NCBI GenBank assembly: GCA_900754855.1
Contig: CAAEEI010000023.1
Coordinates: 1 to 19,734 of the forward strand
Source: Lachnospiraceae bacterium
GTDB lineage: Bacteria > Bacillota > Clostridia > Lachnospirales > Lachnospiraceae
Reading direction: 5' to 3'
Length of the DNA stretch: 19,734 nt
Part shown: in pieces, positions 7,336-14,115 of the stretch
Layout: each line of letters starts with the position of its first letter
How positions within the stretch are numbered: position 1 is the stretch's first letter
Notes under the pieces: model-generated
Database searches by the model: none
What the model saw: only the letters and a program-made list of their open reading frames with translations
Told to the model about the DNA's origin: nothing
Program-made: the position numbers and the translations under genes

Positions 7336-8283
7336 ATGGAAGAAAAAAACAGAGAAAAAGAAACAGGAGAACAAAAATATTTTTATACGGTCTCTGAAGA
7401 ACAGGAGGGAATGCGGCTGGATCAGTTCCTTGCCGCAGAATTAACCGGGCATTCCCGTTCTTATATTCAGAAACTGATCAAAAACGGCCGGGTTTTTCTC
7501 AACGAGAAAGAAGGAAAAGCCAGCAGTAAAATACAGATGGATGACAGGATCATGCTTACGGTACCTCCGTTAAAAGAACTGGAGGTACTGCCGGAATCCA
7601 TGGATTTGGATATTCTTTATGAAGATGAAGACGTGATTCTGATCAACAAACCAAAAGATATGGTTGTGCATCCCTGTCCCGGAAGGTATTCCGGAACGCT
7701 GGTCAACGGGCTTCTGGCACATTGCAAAGATCATCTGTCCGGGATTAACGGGGTACTCCGTCCGGGAATCGTACACCGTATAGATAAAGATACCACGGGG
7801 GTTTTGGTGGTATGCAAAACGGATCTTGCTCATAAGAGTCTGGCAGAGCAGTTAAAGGAACATTCCATTACGAGAAAATATGAAGCCATTGTCTACAATA
7901 ATTTTTCAGAGGAAGAAGGCGTGATCGACGCGCCAATCGGGAGAAATCCATTCGACCGGAAGAAGATGGCCGTGGAACACAAAAACGGAAAACGGGCGGT
8001 TACCCATTATCGGGTGCTCAGTCATCTGAATCATCGGTTTAACCATATTGAATGCCAGTTGGAGACCGGACGGACACACCAGATCCGTGTTCATATGACC
8101 AGCATTGGTCATCCGTTGCTGGGAGATGAAGTTTATGGACCAAAGCAGAAAAATCCCGTTTTGGAAGGGCAGTGTCTCCATGCGCGTATTCTCGGATTTA
8201 TTCATCCGAGAACCGGAGAATATATGGAGTTTGAAGCGCCCCTGCCAGATTATTTTCAGGAACTGCTGAAAAAGCTGAATTAA
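7336..8283 (+). CDS. RluD-type 23S rRNA/tRNA pseudouridine synthase
   Basis: 315 aa. An N-terminal S4 RNA-binding domain (about 24-75, G-M-R-L-D-Q-F-L...I-Q-K-L-I-K-N-G-R-V) is followed by the RsuA/RluA catalytic domain with V-H-R-I-D-K-D-T-T-G (146-155); D150 is the catalytic aspartate. R-T-H-Q-I-R-V-H-M and G-H-P-L-L-G-D-E-V-Y-G are further family blocks. The frame is open to 7285 inside lspA; I chose ATG 7336, preceded by CTGGAG, because the upstream residues are not family-like. RluA-family specificity (RluD, RluC or YlyB-like) cannot be fixed from sequence alone; position after lspA suggests the YlyB/RluD group. Confidence 0.92.
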   Translation: MEEKNREKETGEQKYFYTVSEEQEGMRLDQFLAAELTGHSRSYIQKLIKNGRVFLNEKEGKASSKIQMDDRIMLTVPPLKELEVLPESMDLDILYEDEDVILINKPKDMVVHPCPGRYSGTLVNGLLAHCKDHLSGINGVLRPGIVHRIDKDTTGVLVVCKTDLAHKSLAEQLKEHSITRKYEAIVYNNFSEEEGVIDAPIGRNPFDRKKMAVEHKNGKRAVTHYRVLSHLNHRFNHIECQLETGRTHQIRVHMTSIGHPLLGDEVYGPKQKNPVLEGQCLHARILGFIHPRTGEYMEFEAPLPDYFQELLKKLN

Positions 8284-8286
8284 ATC

Positions 8287-8315
8287 TTTACAAACACATT
8301 CCGGTGTGTTAAACT
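8287..8315 (+). promoter_or_regulatory. Possible rpsO promoter
   Basis: TTTACA at 8287-8292 (5/6), a 17-bp spacer and TAAACT at 8310-8315 (4/6). The spacer is itself an inverted repeat (AACACA 8293-8298 with TGTGTT 8305-8310), so the same bases could instead be a hairpin in a read-through transcript from the upstream gene. Confidence 0.4.
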
Positions 8316-8318
8316 GGC

Positions 8319-8399
8319 AAAGGTGTTTAGCACACAAAAAGATAACCTTTACCAGGATATGGAGTTACTCCGACCTTGTCTTCGTAAAGGTGTTTGTGA
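8319..8399 (+). promoter_or_regulatory. rpsO leader with competing base pairings (candidate S15 autoregulatory element)
   Basis: AAAGGTGTTT occurs twice (8319-8328 and 8386-8395). The intervening ACCTTTAC (8345-8352) can pair either with upstream AAAGGT (8319-8324) or, more stably, with downstream GTAAAGGT (8384-8391). The latter encloses a small GGAG/CTCC hairpin (8361-8371). The structure ends just before AAGGAGG (8403-8409). S15 represses its own translation through leader structures in several bacteria; whether this one binds S15 is inference. Confidence 0.45.
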
Positions 8400-8417
8400 A
8401 TGAAGGAGGAAAAAAAC

Positions 8418-8684
8418 ATGATAACAAAGGAAATGAAACAGGAACTGATCGAAAAATACGGAAGAACTGAGGGAGATACCGGTTCACCAGAAGTACAGAT
8501 CGCTATTCTTACTGCAAGAATCAATGACCTGCAGGATCATTTCAAAGCAAACCCTAAGGATCATCATTCCAGAAGAGGTCTGTTAAAAATGGTTGGTCAG
8601 AGAAGAAACCTTCTTGCATACTTAAAAGGAAAAGATATTGAGCGTTACAGAACTCTGATCGAACAGTTAGGTTTAAGAAAATAA
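8418..8684 (+). CDS. rpsO: 30S ribosomal protein S15
   Basis: 88 aa, the standard length. S15 is a primary 16S rRNA binder in the 30S platform. Family signatures include D-T-G-S-P-E-V-Q-I-A, L-T-x-R-I-x-x-L-x-x-H (as L-T-A-R-I-N-D-L-Q-D-H), H-H-S-R-R-G-L-L, V-G-Q-R-R-x-L-L-x-Y-L and the C-terminal L-G-L-R-K. The frame is open from an ATG at 8400, but that codon overlaps the ribosome binding site; ATG 8418 follows AAGGAGG by 8 nt and gives the correct N terminus (M-I-T-K-E). The gene is monocistronic in appearance, with a structured leader and a strong terminator. pnp, its frequent neighbour, is not in the window. Confidence 0.98.
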   Translation: MITKEMKQELIEKYGRTEGDTGSPEVQIAILTARINDLQDHFKANPKDHHSRRGLLKMVGQRRNLLAYLKGKDIERYRTLIEQLGLRK

Positions 8685-8697
8685 TACAGAAATTAGG

Positions 8698-8741
8698 AAG
8701 CTGCCGCAGAACTTGTATCAAGAAAAACTGCGGCAGTTTTT
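8698..8741 (+). terminator. Rho-independent terminator of rpsO
   Basis: CTGCCGCAG (8701-8709) pairs perfectly with CTGCGGCAG (8728-8736), extended by A/T pairs at the base and followed by TTTTTC. It starts 14 nt after the rpsO stop. Confidence 0.92.
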
Positions 8742-8765
8742 CTTTCAAAGAGAAGGGGTGCATGC

Positions 8766-9422
8766 ATGAGCAAAATGATAAGAGGAGCGATTGCGGGAAT
8801 AGCAGTCCTGGCAGTCGTGCTGGCCTTCTGGCAGTGGAAGGGATATGCGCAGAAAAAAGAATGTAGAGAAAATGCTCTTTTATATTTTAAAGAACAGGAT
8901 TACTCCAAAAGCATCCGTTATCTGGAAGAAGGACTGGAGAAAAAATGCTTTTTTGCTTCAAAGATAGAGCATGATATGAATTGTTATCTGGCAGAAAGCC
9001 ATTACCAGCTGGGGGAATACGACAAAGCGGAGACAATTTATGACGCGCTGATCAAAAAAAATCCAGGAGAAGCCAGATACTATCAGTTAAAAGGACGTTG
9101 TGCAAAAGAAGCGGGGCAGTTGAAAAAGGCAGTGCAGGTGTTCAATGACGGATGGAAAAAGACAAAGCAGGGAGAATTTCTGAAGGAAATCTGCGACATT
9201 TATCTGGAGAAGGGCAACGAGGAAAAGGCGCTGGCCTATGCCCGGGAAGGCGTTCGCGCCGGAGGTGAATCCAAGCAGCAGTTTATGTACCTGGAAGTCA
9301 TTATTTATGAAAAATCACAGGATTATCAGAAGGCCTATGAAGCAGTGGAAGAGTACTGTTCCTTATTTCCGGAAGATGAAGCTGCACAAAAGGAAAAAAC
9401 ATTTTTGTCCACAAGAATATAA
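8766..9422 (+). CDS. Membrane-anchored tetratricopeptide (TPR) repeat protein
   Basis: 218 aa, preceded by GAAGGGG. A single N-terminal hydrophobic segment (about 5-24) with few flanking charges is followed directly by TPR-like helix pairs. Recognisable repeats include A-L-L-Y-F-K-E-Q-D-Y-S-K-S-I-R-Y-L (about 37-53), C-Y-L-A-E-S-H-Y-Q-L-G-E-Y-D-K-A-E-T-I-Y (about 73-92), a third from about 105 (Y-Q-L-K-G-R-C-A-K-E-A-G-Q-L), a fourth near 140-160 and a last one near 175-200. There is no lipobox cysteine, so it is probably a membrane-anchored scaffold. It lies downstream of the rpsO terminator and likely has its own or read-through transcription. The partner is unknown. TPR proteins are too general for a function call. 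Confidence 0.7.
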   Translation: MSKMIRGAIAGIAVLAVVLAFWQWKGYAQKKECRENALLYFKEQDYSKSIRYLEEGLEKKCFFASKIEHDMNCYLAESHYQLGEYDKAETIYDALIKKNPGEARYYQLKGRCAKEAGQLKKAVQVFNDGWKKTKQGEFLKEICDIYLEKGNEEKALAYAREGVRAGGESKQQFMYLEVIIYEKSQDYQKAYEAVEEYCSLFPEDEAAQKEKTFLSTRI

Positions 9423-9492
9423 TGATGCAGAAGCGTATAAATCGATTAACCGAAATCCTGTTATAAAATATAAAAGGATGGCGGCCAATCGG

Positions 9493-9521
9493 TTGACACT
9501 CTTTGCAAACAATGGTAAAAT
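9493..9521 (+). promoter_or_regulatory. Near-consensus sigma-A promoter in the ptsH upstream region
   Basis: TTGACA (9493-9498, 6/6), a 17-bp spacer and TAAAAT (9516-9521, 5/6). It is the best promoter match in the window. The predicted start near 9528 is about 309 nt before ptsH, so it drives either a very long leader or a separate short RNA. Confidence 0.7.
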
Positions 9522-9527
9522 TAATTC

Positions 9528-9612
9528 CAATACTAGAATAACTAAGGGGATAAAGGGGTAAGAAAAATCTGTGAATCTCATCTCATTTTATTAAAAAAAC
9601 GAGCGTTTTTAC
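9528..9612 (+). ncRNA. Possible small RNA between the promoter and an AT-rich terminator-like palindrome
   Basis: The start is inferred from the -10 at 9516-9521. The end is set at the AAAAAC-GAGC-GTTTTT palindrome (9595-9610), a 6-bp stem with a 4-nt loop ending in five Ts. The stem is mostly A-T and so weak as a terminator. No convincing coding frame occurs in the 85 nt. Purine-rich runs (AAGGGG, AAAGGGG) might be bait for C-rich targets; this is speculative. Confidence 0.3.
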
Positions 9613-9694
9613 TGAAATTTGATGTATAGCAGTTATTTTTTTGCTTATACTGCATAATATGACGGCCATTTACGGATGGAGGAGAGGAAAGATT

Positions 9695-9721
9695 ATGCAG
9701 TTCTGCGGTAGCGCAATATAA
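9695..9721 (+). CDS. Possible 8-codon leader peptide upstream of ptsH
   Basis: ATG at 9695 follows GGAGGAGAGG (9678-9687) at a workable distance and reads M-Q-F-C-G-S-A-I then TAA. A small hairpin (TGCG-GTAG-CGCA, 9704-9715) lies inside the frame. Only the strong ribosome binding site supports it; it may be chance. Confidence 0.2.
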   Translation: MQFCGSAI

Positions 9722-9750
9722 TACTAATCGAATGCATCAGCCAGCAGTGA

Positions 9751-9780
9751 TTGAACCTGTTATTTTTAGTCTGATATTTT
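9751..9780 (+). promoter_or_regulatory. Weak candidate ptsH promoter
   Basis: TTGAAC (9751-9756, 4/6), an 18-bp spacer and TATTTT (9775-9780, 4/6). An alternative -10, TATGAT (9798-9803), lacks a clear -35. The cre-like box at 9779-9792 overlaps or directly follows the -10. Confidence 0.3.
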
Positions 9781-9808
9781 AAACCGATGACATATGTTAT
9801 GATGTCAT
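9779..9808 (+). promoter_or_regulatory. cre-like box overlapping an inverted repeat, upstream of ptsH
   Basis: TTAAACCGATGACA (9779-9792) fits the CcpA operator consensus TGWNANCGNTNWCA at every defined position except the second (T for G). Overlapping it is ATGACAT (9787-9793) with ATGTCAT (9802-9808), a 7-bp inverted repeat with an 8-nt gap. CcpA acts with HPr phosphorylated at Ser46, so a site before ptsH would be self-referential control. Inference from consensus only. Confidence 0.45.
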
Positions 9809-9836
9809 GACTTTTTAAGAAAAGGAGAAAAACATT

Positions 9837-10100
9837 ATGGTATCACAGAAAATTACAATCAGCAATCCACAGGGACTTCATATGAGACCGGCAGGCGTTT
9901 TCGCTAAAGGCGTTTCTAAATTTGAAAGTGATGTAACAATCAACTTCAATGGTAAAGCAATCAATGCAAAGAGTCTTCTTAACATCATCGGCGCATGCAT
10001 TAAATGCGGTTCCGAAATCGAACTGGAATGTAATGGTCCGGATGAAGAAGAAGCTTTAAAAACAGCAATCGAAATGATTGAATCCGGTCTGGGTGAATAA
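9837..10100 (+). CDS. ptsH: Phosphocarrier protein HPr
   Basis: 87 aa, the standard length. HPr takes phosphate from enzyme I at His15 and passes it to sugar-specific EIIA domains. His15 lies in G-L-H-M-R-P-A and Ser46 in A-K-S-L-L-N-I; Ser46 is the HPr kinase/phosphorylase site used for catabolite repression in Firmicutes. Both are present, so this is a regulatory-competent HPr rather than a Crh-like paralogue. The start follows AAGGAG by 8 nt (AAAGGAGAAAAACATTATG). ptsI follows 29 nt later in the same direction. A cre-like site lies just upstream. Confidence 0.97.
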   Translation: MVSQKITISNPQGLHMRPAGVFAKGVSKFESDVTINFNGKAINAKSLLNIIGACIKCGSEIELECNGPDEEEALKTAIEMIESGLGE

Positions 10101-10129
10101 GAAGAGATAAAAATATAGAGGTGGAAATC

Positions 10130-11836
10130 ATGTATACTGGTATTGGTGCATCTGCAGGGATTGGTATTGGTTCTGTTGTCATCGTAAAGGAACCTTCCCT
10201 GGAATACAGCAACACGTCTGTCAGCGATGTTGTTTCGGAAAAAGAACGTTTTAACAGTGCACTGGACAAATGTATTGCTAAGACACAGGTCATGGCTGAA
10301 GACATGAAAACCCGTGTTGGGGAAAAGGAAGCAGAGATTCTTGAAGGACATGTTCTGCTTTTAATGGATCCGGAGATGTCCGGACAGATTAACGCAAATA
10401 TTGAAAATGAAAAAATGTGTGCAGAAGCAGCGGTGGAACAGGTGTGCGATATGTATGCACAGATGTTTGCGTCGATTGACGATGAAATGTTCCAGCAGAG
10501 AGCCACAGATGTTTGCGATATTAAAACAAGATTGTTGAAGATTCTTCTCGGCGTGGAAGATCTTGATCTGGCAAGTGTTCCGGAAGGGACCGTGTTAGTG
10601 GCTGAGGATCTTACGCCATCCATGACTGCCGGAATTAATCCGGCCAATGTGGCGGGTGTTCTGACAGAAATCGGAGGAAAGACTTCTCATTCCGCTATCC
10701 TTGCAAGAGCTTTGGAGATTCCGGCTGTTTTAAGTATCGAAGGAATCGTAAGCAAAGTGGAAAATGGACAGACAGTGGTTCTGGACGGTGAAACAGGTGA
10801 AGTATTTGTTTCCCCTGACGAAGCATGTCTGGAAGAATATAAGGCAAAAAGAGAAGCCTATCTGGCAGAAAAAGCGGCTCTTCAGGCATTTGTAGGAAAA
10901 GAAAGCGCCACAGCCGACGGCCATGTGGTTGAGTTGTGTGCGAACATCGGAAAACCGGAAGACGCATTAAAAGTGATCGAATGCGATGGCGAAGGCATTG
11001 GTCTGTTCCGTACAGAGTTCCTGTTTATGGATCGTCCGCAGGTACCTACGGAAGAAGAACAGTTTACCGCATATAAAAAAGTCGCTGAATCTCTGGAGGG
11101 CAAACCGGTGATTATCCGTACTCTGGATATTGGCGGAGATAAAGAGATTCCTTATCTTGGACTGGCGAAAGAAGAGAATCCTTTCCTGGGATTCCGTGCT
11201 GTTCGTCTTTGTCTGCAGAGAGAAGATTTATATCGCCCACAGTTAAGAGCATTGCTTCGTGCAAGCGCTTATGGCGAAATTAAAATCATGGTGCCGATGA
11301 TTTCCTGCGTGGATGAACTTCGTGCAGTGAAAGCCATGCTGGAGGAATTAAAAGCAGAGCTTGATGAACAGGGTATTCCATACAATAAGGATATTCAGGT
11401 AGGCATCATGGTGGAAACGCCGGCAGCCAGTCTGATGGCAGACGTTTTTGCAAAAGAAGCAGATTTCTTCAGTATTGGAACCAATGATTTAACAGGATAT
11501 ACCATGGCCGTTGACCGTGGTAATCCAGATGTTGCTTATCTGTATTCTACCTATAATCCGGCAGTTCTTCGTTCCATTGAACGGGTGATCAAAGCAGGTA
11601 AAGCAGAAGGAACCATGGTAGGAATGTGTGGAGAAGCGGCAGCGGATCCATTGCTGACACCATTACTGCTTTCCTTCGGATTGGATGAATTCAGTGTGAG
11701 CGCCACCTCCATTCTGGCAACGAGAAAAACGATTTCTCTTTGGACGATGGAAGAGGCGGACGCCGTAGCGAAAAAGGCGATGTCTATGGCGACAGAAGCT
11801 GAAGTTCAGGCATACCTGAAATCAGTAGCAAAATAA
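10130..11836 (+). CDS. ptsI: Phosphoenolpyruvate-protein phosphotransferase (PTS enzyme I)
   Basis: 568 aa, close to the usual 570-575. Enzyme I transfers phosphate from PEP to HPr in the cytoplasm. The phosphorylated residue is His187 in G-G-K-T-S-H-S-A-I; the PEP-binding domain shows F-R-T-E-F-L-F-M, I-I-R-T-L-D-I-G-G-D-K, G-I-M-V-E-T-P-A-A, F-S-I-G-T-N-D-L-T and active-site Cys500 in G-M-C-G-E-A-A. A GTG at 10121 is in frame, but the AGAGGTGG motif overlaps it and suits ATG 10130, which also gives the normal N terminus (M-Y-T-G-I-G-A-S). It forms the ptsHI pair with the gene before it. No sugar-specific EII gene is nearby. Confidence 0.97.
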   Translation: MYTGIGASAGIGIGSVVIVKEPSLEYSNTSVSDVVSEKERFNSALDKCIAKTQVMAEDMKTRVGEKEAEILEGHVLLLMDPEMSGQINANIENEKMCAEAAVEQVCDMYAQMFASIDDEMFQQRATDVCDIKTRLLKILLGVEDLDLASVPEGTVLVAEDLTPSMTAGINPANVAGVLTEIGGKTSHSAILARALEIPAVLSIEGIVSKVENGQTVVLDGETGEVFVSPDEACLEEYKAKREAYLAEKAALQAFVGKESATADGHVVELCANIGKPEDALKVIECDGEGIGLFRTEFLFMDRPQVPTEEEQFTAYKKVAESLEGKPVIIRTLDIGGDKEIPYLGLAKEENPFLGFRAVRLCLQREDLYRPQLRALLRASAYGEIKIMVPMISCVDELRAVKAMLEELKAELDEQGIPYNKDIQVGIMVETPAASLMADVFAKEADFFSIGTNDLTGYTMAVDRGNPDVAYLYSTYNPAVLRSIERVIKAGKAEGTMVGMCGEAAADPLLTPLLLSFGLDEFSVSATSILATRKTISLWTMEEADAVAKKAMSMATEAEVQAYLKSVAK

Positions 11837-11846
11837 AGGATACATG

Positions 11847-11866
11847 GAAAATCAATCACGATTTTC
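11847..11866 (+). repeat. Small hairpin after ptsI
   Basis: GAAAATC (11847-11853) pairs with GATTTTC (11860-11866) around a 6-nt loop, 10 nt after the ptsI stop. There is no T-run after it. It stands just before the larger hairpin at 11878-11919. Confidence 0.45.
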
Positions 11867-11877
11867 ATTAAAGAGAA

Positions 11878-11919
11878 AGCAGGGCTGTTGCACGAAGAAG
11901 AGAGTGCGGCGGCCCTGCT
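11878..11919 (+). terminator. Strong hairpin after ptsI, without a clear U-tract
   Basis: AGCAGGGCTGTTGCAC (11878-11893) pairs over 16 positions (three G-U) with GTGCGGCGGCCCTGCT (11904-11919), with a 10-nt purine loop. The 3' flank is TCACTATCT rather than a T-run, so termination on the + strand would be non-canonical. It may instead protect the ptsHI mRNA 3' end. Read on the - strand the flank is TTTCTCTTT, but no - strand gene is present to terminate. Confidence 0.5.
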
Positions 11920-11960
11920 TCACTATCTATGAGCAAAGGACATAAAAGGATGGGCAGAGC

Positions 11961-14039
11961 ATGCAAGGAGAATTTAACGAAGAACAAAGAGAAGCAATTA
12001 CCCATAAAGACGGGCCGGCCATGGTACTGGCCGGTCCGGGATCAGGGAAAACGCTGGTCATTACCTGCAGGGTAAAATGGCTGATTGAACAGGCAGGGAT
12101 ACATCCTTCTCATATTCTGGTCATCACTTTTACCAGAGCGGCCGCCAGAGAAATGAAGCAGAGATTTACCCATTTATCGGGAGAAAATAATGCTCCGGTG
12201 ACCTTTGGCACTTTTCATTCCGTTTTTTTTATGATGCTGCGGTATGCGTATCGTTACACCGGAAGTAATATTATCCGTGAAGAAGAACGCAGAAGATACA
12301 TAAAAGAAATGATAGAAGAAATGGAGCTGGATATTGAGGATGAAACTGAATTTTTAACAGGGATTTTGGGAGAAATCAGTTATGTCAAAGGAGAGATGCT
12401 CGATCTTTCTCTCTATCACAGCAGTAACTGTGCCGATGAATTATTCGTAAATCTTTACGAGGGATACGAAGCCCGTCTGCGGAAAAATCAGATGCTGGAT
12501 TTTGACGATATGCTGGTCTTTTGTTACGAACTGTTAAAAAACCGACCGGATATTTTAACAATGTGGCAGGAAAGATTTCCATATATTCTTGTGGATGAGT
12601 TCCAGGATATTAACCGTGTGCAGTATGAGATTGTCAGGATGCTGGCGGGAGACAGGGCGAATCTGTTCATTGTCGGTGATGACGATCAGTCCATTTACCG
12701 CTTTCGGGGAGCCAGACCGGAGATTATGCTGGGATTTGAAAAAGATTATCCCGGCGCGAAAAAGATCATTCTGCACCTGAATTACCGGTGCAGTCAGGAA
12801 ATTGTGGACAGTGCAAAACGGCTCATCAGCCATAATAAAAAACGATATGAGAAACAGTTAGAAGCATTTCGGGGCAGTAAGGTACCCGTGGTATACCGGC
12901 AGCTGGAAAATGTGGGAGAAGAATGTGCGGATATTATTCAGGGGATTCGTTTTTATCTGAAAAAGGGGATTGCCCCCGAAGAAATGGCGGTGATCTTTCG
13001 TACAAATACCCAGCCAAGGCTGCTGGCAGGCCGTCTCATGGAATATAATATTCCTTTTCAGATGCGAGACGTGCTGCCCAATATCTTTGAACATTGGATC
13101 GCCCGCAACATCATTGCTTACCTGAAACTTGCCATGGGATCCAGGGACAGAGGCCTGTTTTTACAGGTGATGAATCGCCCGAAACGTTATATTTCCAGAA
13201 AAATGTTGGGGGAATCCGTGGTGGATTTTCAGAAATTGAAACAGGAGACCTTTGGCAAACGCTGGCTGTATGAAAAAATAGATAAAATGGAGATGGATCT
13301 GCTGCTCATGAAAAAAATGGAGCCCTACGCAGCCATTCAATATATAAGAAGAGGCGTCGGCTATGAAGATTATCTGGCGGAGTACGCCCAGTTCAGGAAG
13401 ATGAATCCCGATGATCTGATGGAAATCCTTGACCAGATTCAGGAAAGCGCAAAAGACTACCATTCCGTTCAGGAGTGGTTTGCCTATATTGACGCATACG
13501 GGGAAGAACTGGCGGCACAGATCGAAGCCGGAAGAAAAATGGAGCAGAAAGGGGTAACGCTGACGACCATGCACAGTGCAAAAGGGCTGGAATATGAGGT
13601 TGTTTTTATCATGGACATTAATGAGGGCGTCACTCCCCATAAAAAGGCGGTGAAAGAAGCAGATCTCGAGGAAGAAAGACGGCTGCTGTACGTTGCCCTC
13701 ACCCGGGCGAAAACCTATCTGTTCCTTTATGCGGTGAAAGAACTTTATCAAAAAGAAGCCAAAGTGTCCCGTTATATCCGTGAAATACGCGATGAGGACG
13801 CTGCTTTTTCAACGGGACAGAGGATTCGTCATAAAAAATATGGCGAAGGTACGGTAATCTGTGTCCGTGATGGAAAAATTTCTCTGCAATTTGATCAGCT
13901 CCATCATAAAAAGACCTTTTCCCTGGCTTTTCTCCTGGAGCAGAATCTGCTTGAAATCATAGCGGATAAGAGATTACCGGGTGACCATAAAACGCAGCGG
14001 ACGGGGGAATGCGGACGTTCTTTGGGAAGGAAGGTATGA
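11961..14039 (+). CDS. UvrD/PcrA-type superfamily 1 DNA helicase
   Basis: 692 aa. A 3'-5' ATP-dependent DNA helicase of the repair/replication class. Motifs in order: Q-motif region F-N-E-E-Q-R-E-A (5-12), Walker A A-G-P-G-S-G-K-T (24-31), motif Ia T-F-T-R-A-A-A, D-F-D-D-M (180-184), Walker B V-D-E-F-Q-D (211-216), motif III G-D-D-D-Q-S-I-Y-R-F-R-G (239-250), L-N-Y-R-C motif IV, T-T-M-H-S-A-K-G-L-E-Y motif V and Y-V-A-L-T-R-A-K motif VI. From about 619, G-Q-R-I-R-H-K-K-Y-G-E-G-T-V resembles the C-terminal Tudor-like RNA-polymerase-binding domain of PcrA. At 692 aa it is slightly shorter than typical PcrA (about 720-740), so it may be a paralogue rather than the main PcrA. Confidence 0.92.
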   Translation: MQGEFNEEQREAITHKDGPAMVLAGPGSGKTLVITCRVKWLIEQAGIHPSHILVITFTRAAAREMKQRFTHLSGENNAPVTFGTFHSVFFMMLRYAYRYTGSNIIREEERRRYIKEMIEEMELDIEDETEFLTGILGEISYVKGEMLDLSLYHSSNCADELFVNLYEGYEARLRKNQMLDFDDMLVFCYELLKNRPDILTMWQERFPYILVDEFQDINRVQYEIVRMLAGDRANLFIVGDDDQSIYRFRGARPEIMLGFEKDYPGAKKIILHLNYRCSQEIVDSAKRLISHNKKRYEKQLEAFRGSKVPVVYRQLENVGEECADIIQGIRFYLKKGIAPEEMAVIFRTNTQPRLLAGRLMEYNIPFQMRDVLPNIFEHWIARNIIAYLKLAMGSRDRGLFLQVMNRPKRYISRKMLGESVVDFQKLKQETFGKRWLYEKIDKMEMDLLLMKKMEPYAAIQYIRRGVGYEDYLAEYAQFRKMNPDDLMEILDQIQESAKDYHSVQEWFAYIDAYGEELAAQIEAGRKMEQKGVTLTTMHSAKGLEYEVVFIMDINEGVTPHKKAVKEADLEEERRLLYVALTRAKTYLFLYAVKELYQKEAKVSRYIREIRDEDAAFSTGQRIRHKKYGEGTVICVRDGKISLQFDQLHHKKTFSLAFLLEQNLLEIIADKRLPGDHKTQRTGECGRSLGRKV

Positions 14040-14057
14040 TTCCCGAAAGAGAAAGGG

Positions 14058-14086
14058 TTGGCTTTGCCCGGTCAGTGTGTTAGAAT
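14058..14086 (+). promoter_or_regulatory. Sigma-A-type promoter for uppP
   Basis: TTGGCT (14058-14063, 4/6), a 17-bp spacer and TAGAAT (14081-14086, 5/6). The predicted start near 14093 gives a leader of about 23 nt containing the AGGAGG ribosome binding site. Confidence 0.6.
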
Positions 14087-14115
14087 AAACTGTATTTTAC
14101 AGGAGGTTTATCGTT

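Larger units (their letters stand above)
9423..9836 (+). other. 414-nt region without a convincing gene, before ptsH
   Basis: It holds, in order: a compound inverted repeat 9448-9494 (AACCGA with TCGGTT outside; ATCCT 9455-9459 with AGGAT 9475-9479; TTATA with TATAA at the tip); a near-consensus promoter (9493-9521); an A-tract/T-tract palindrome (9595-9610); a well-formed ribosome binding site before an 8-codon frame (9695-9721); and a cre-like box with an inverted repeat just before ptsH. A frame continuing to 9561 overlaps the TPR gene in another phase and has no family features. Confidence 0.6.

Noticed and set aside
9238..9561. 107-aa frame running from the TPR gene into the ptsH upstream region
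   Set aside because: It mostly overlaps the TPR gene out of phase, has basic low-quality composition and no ribosome binding site.
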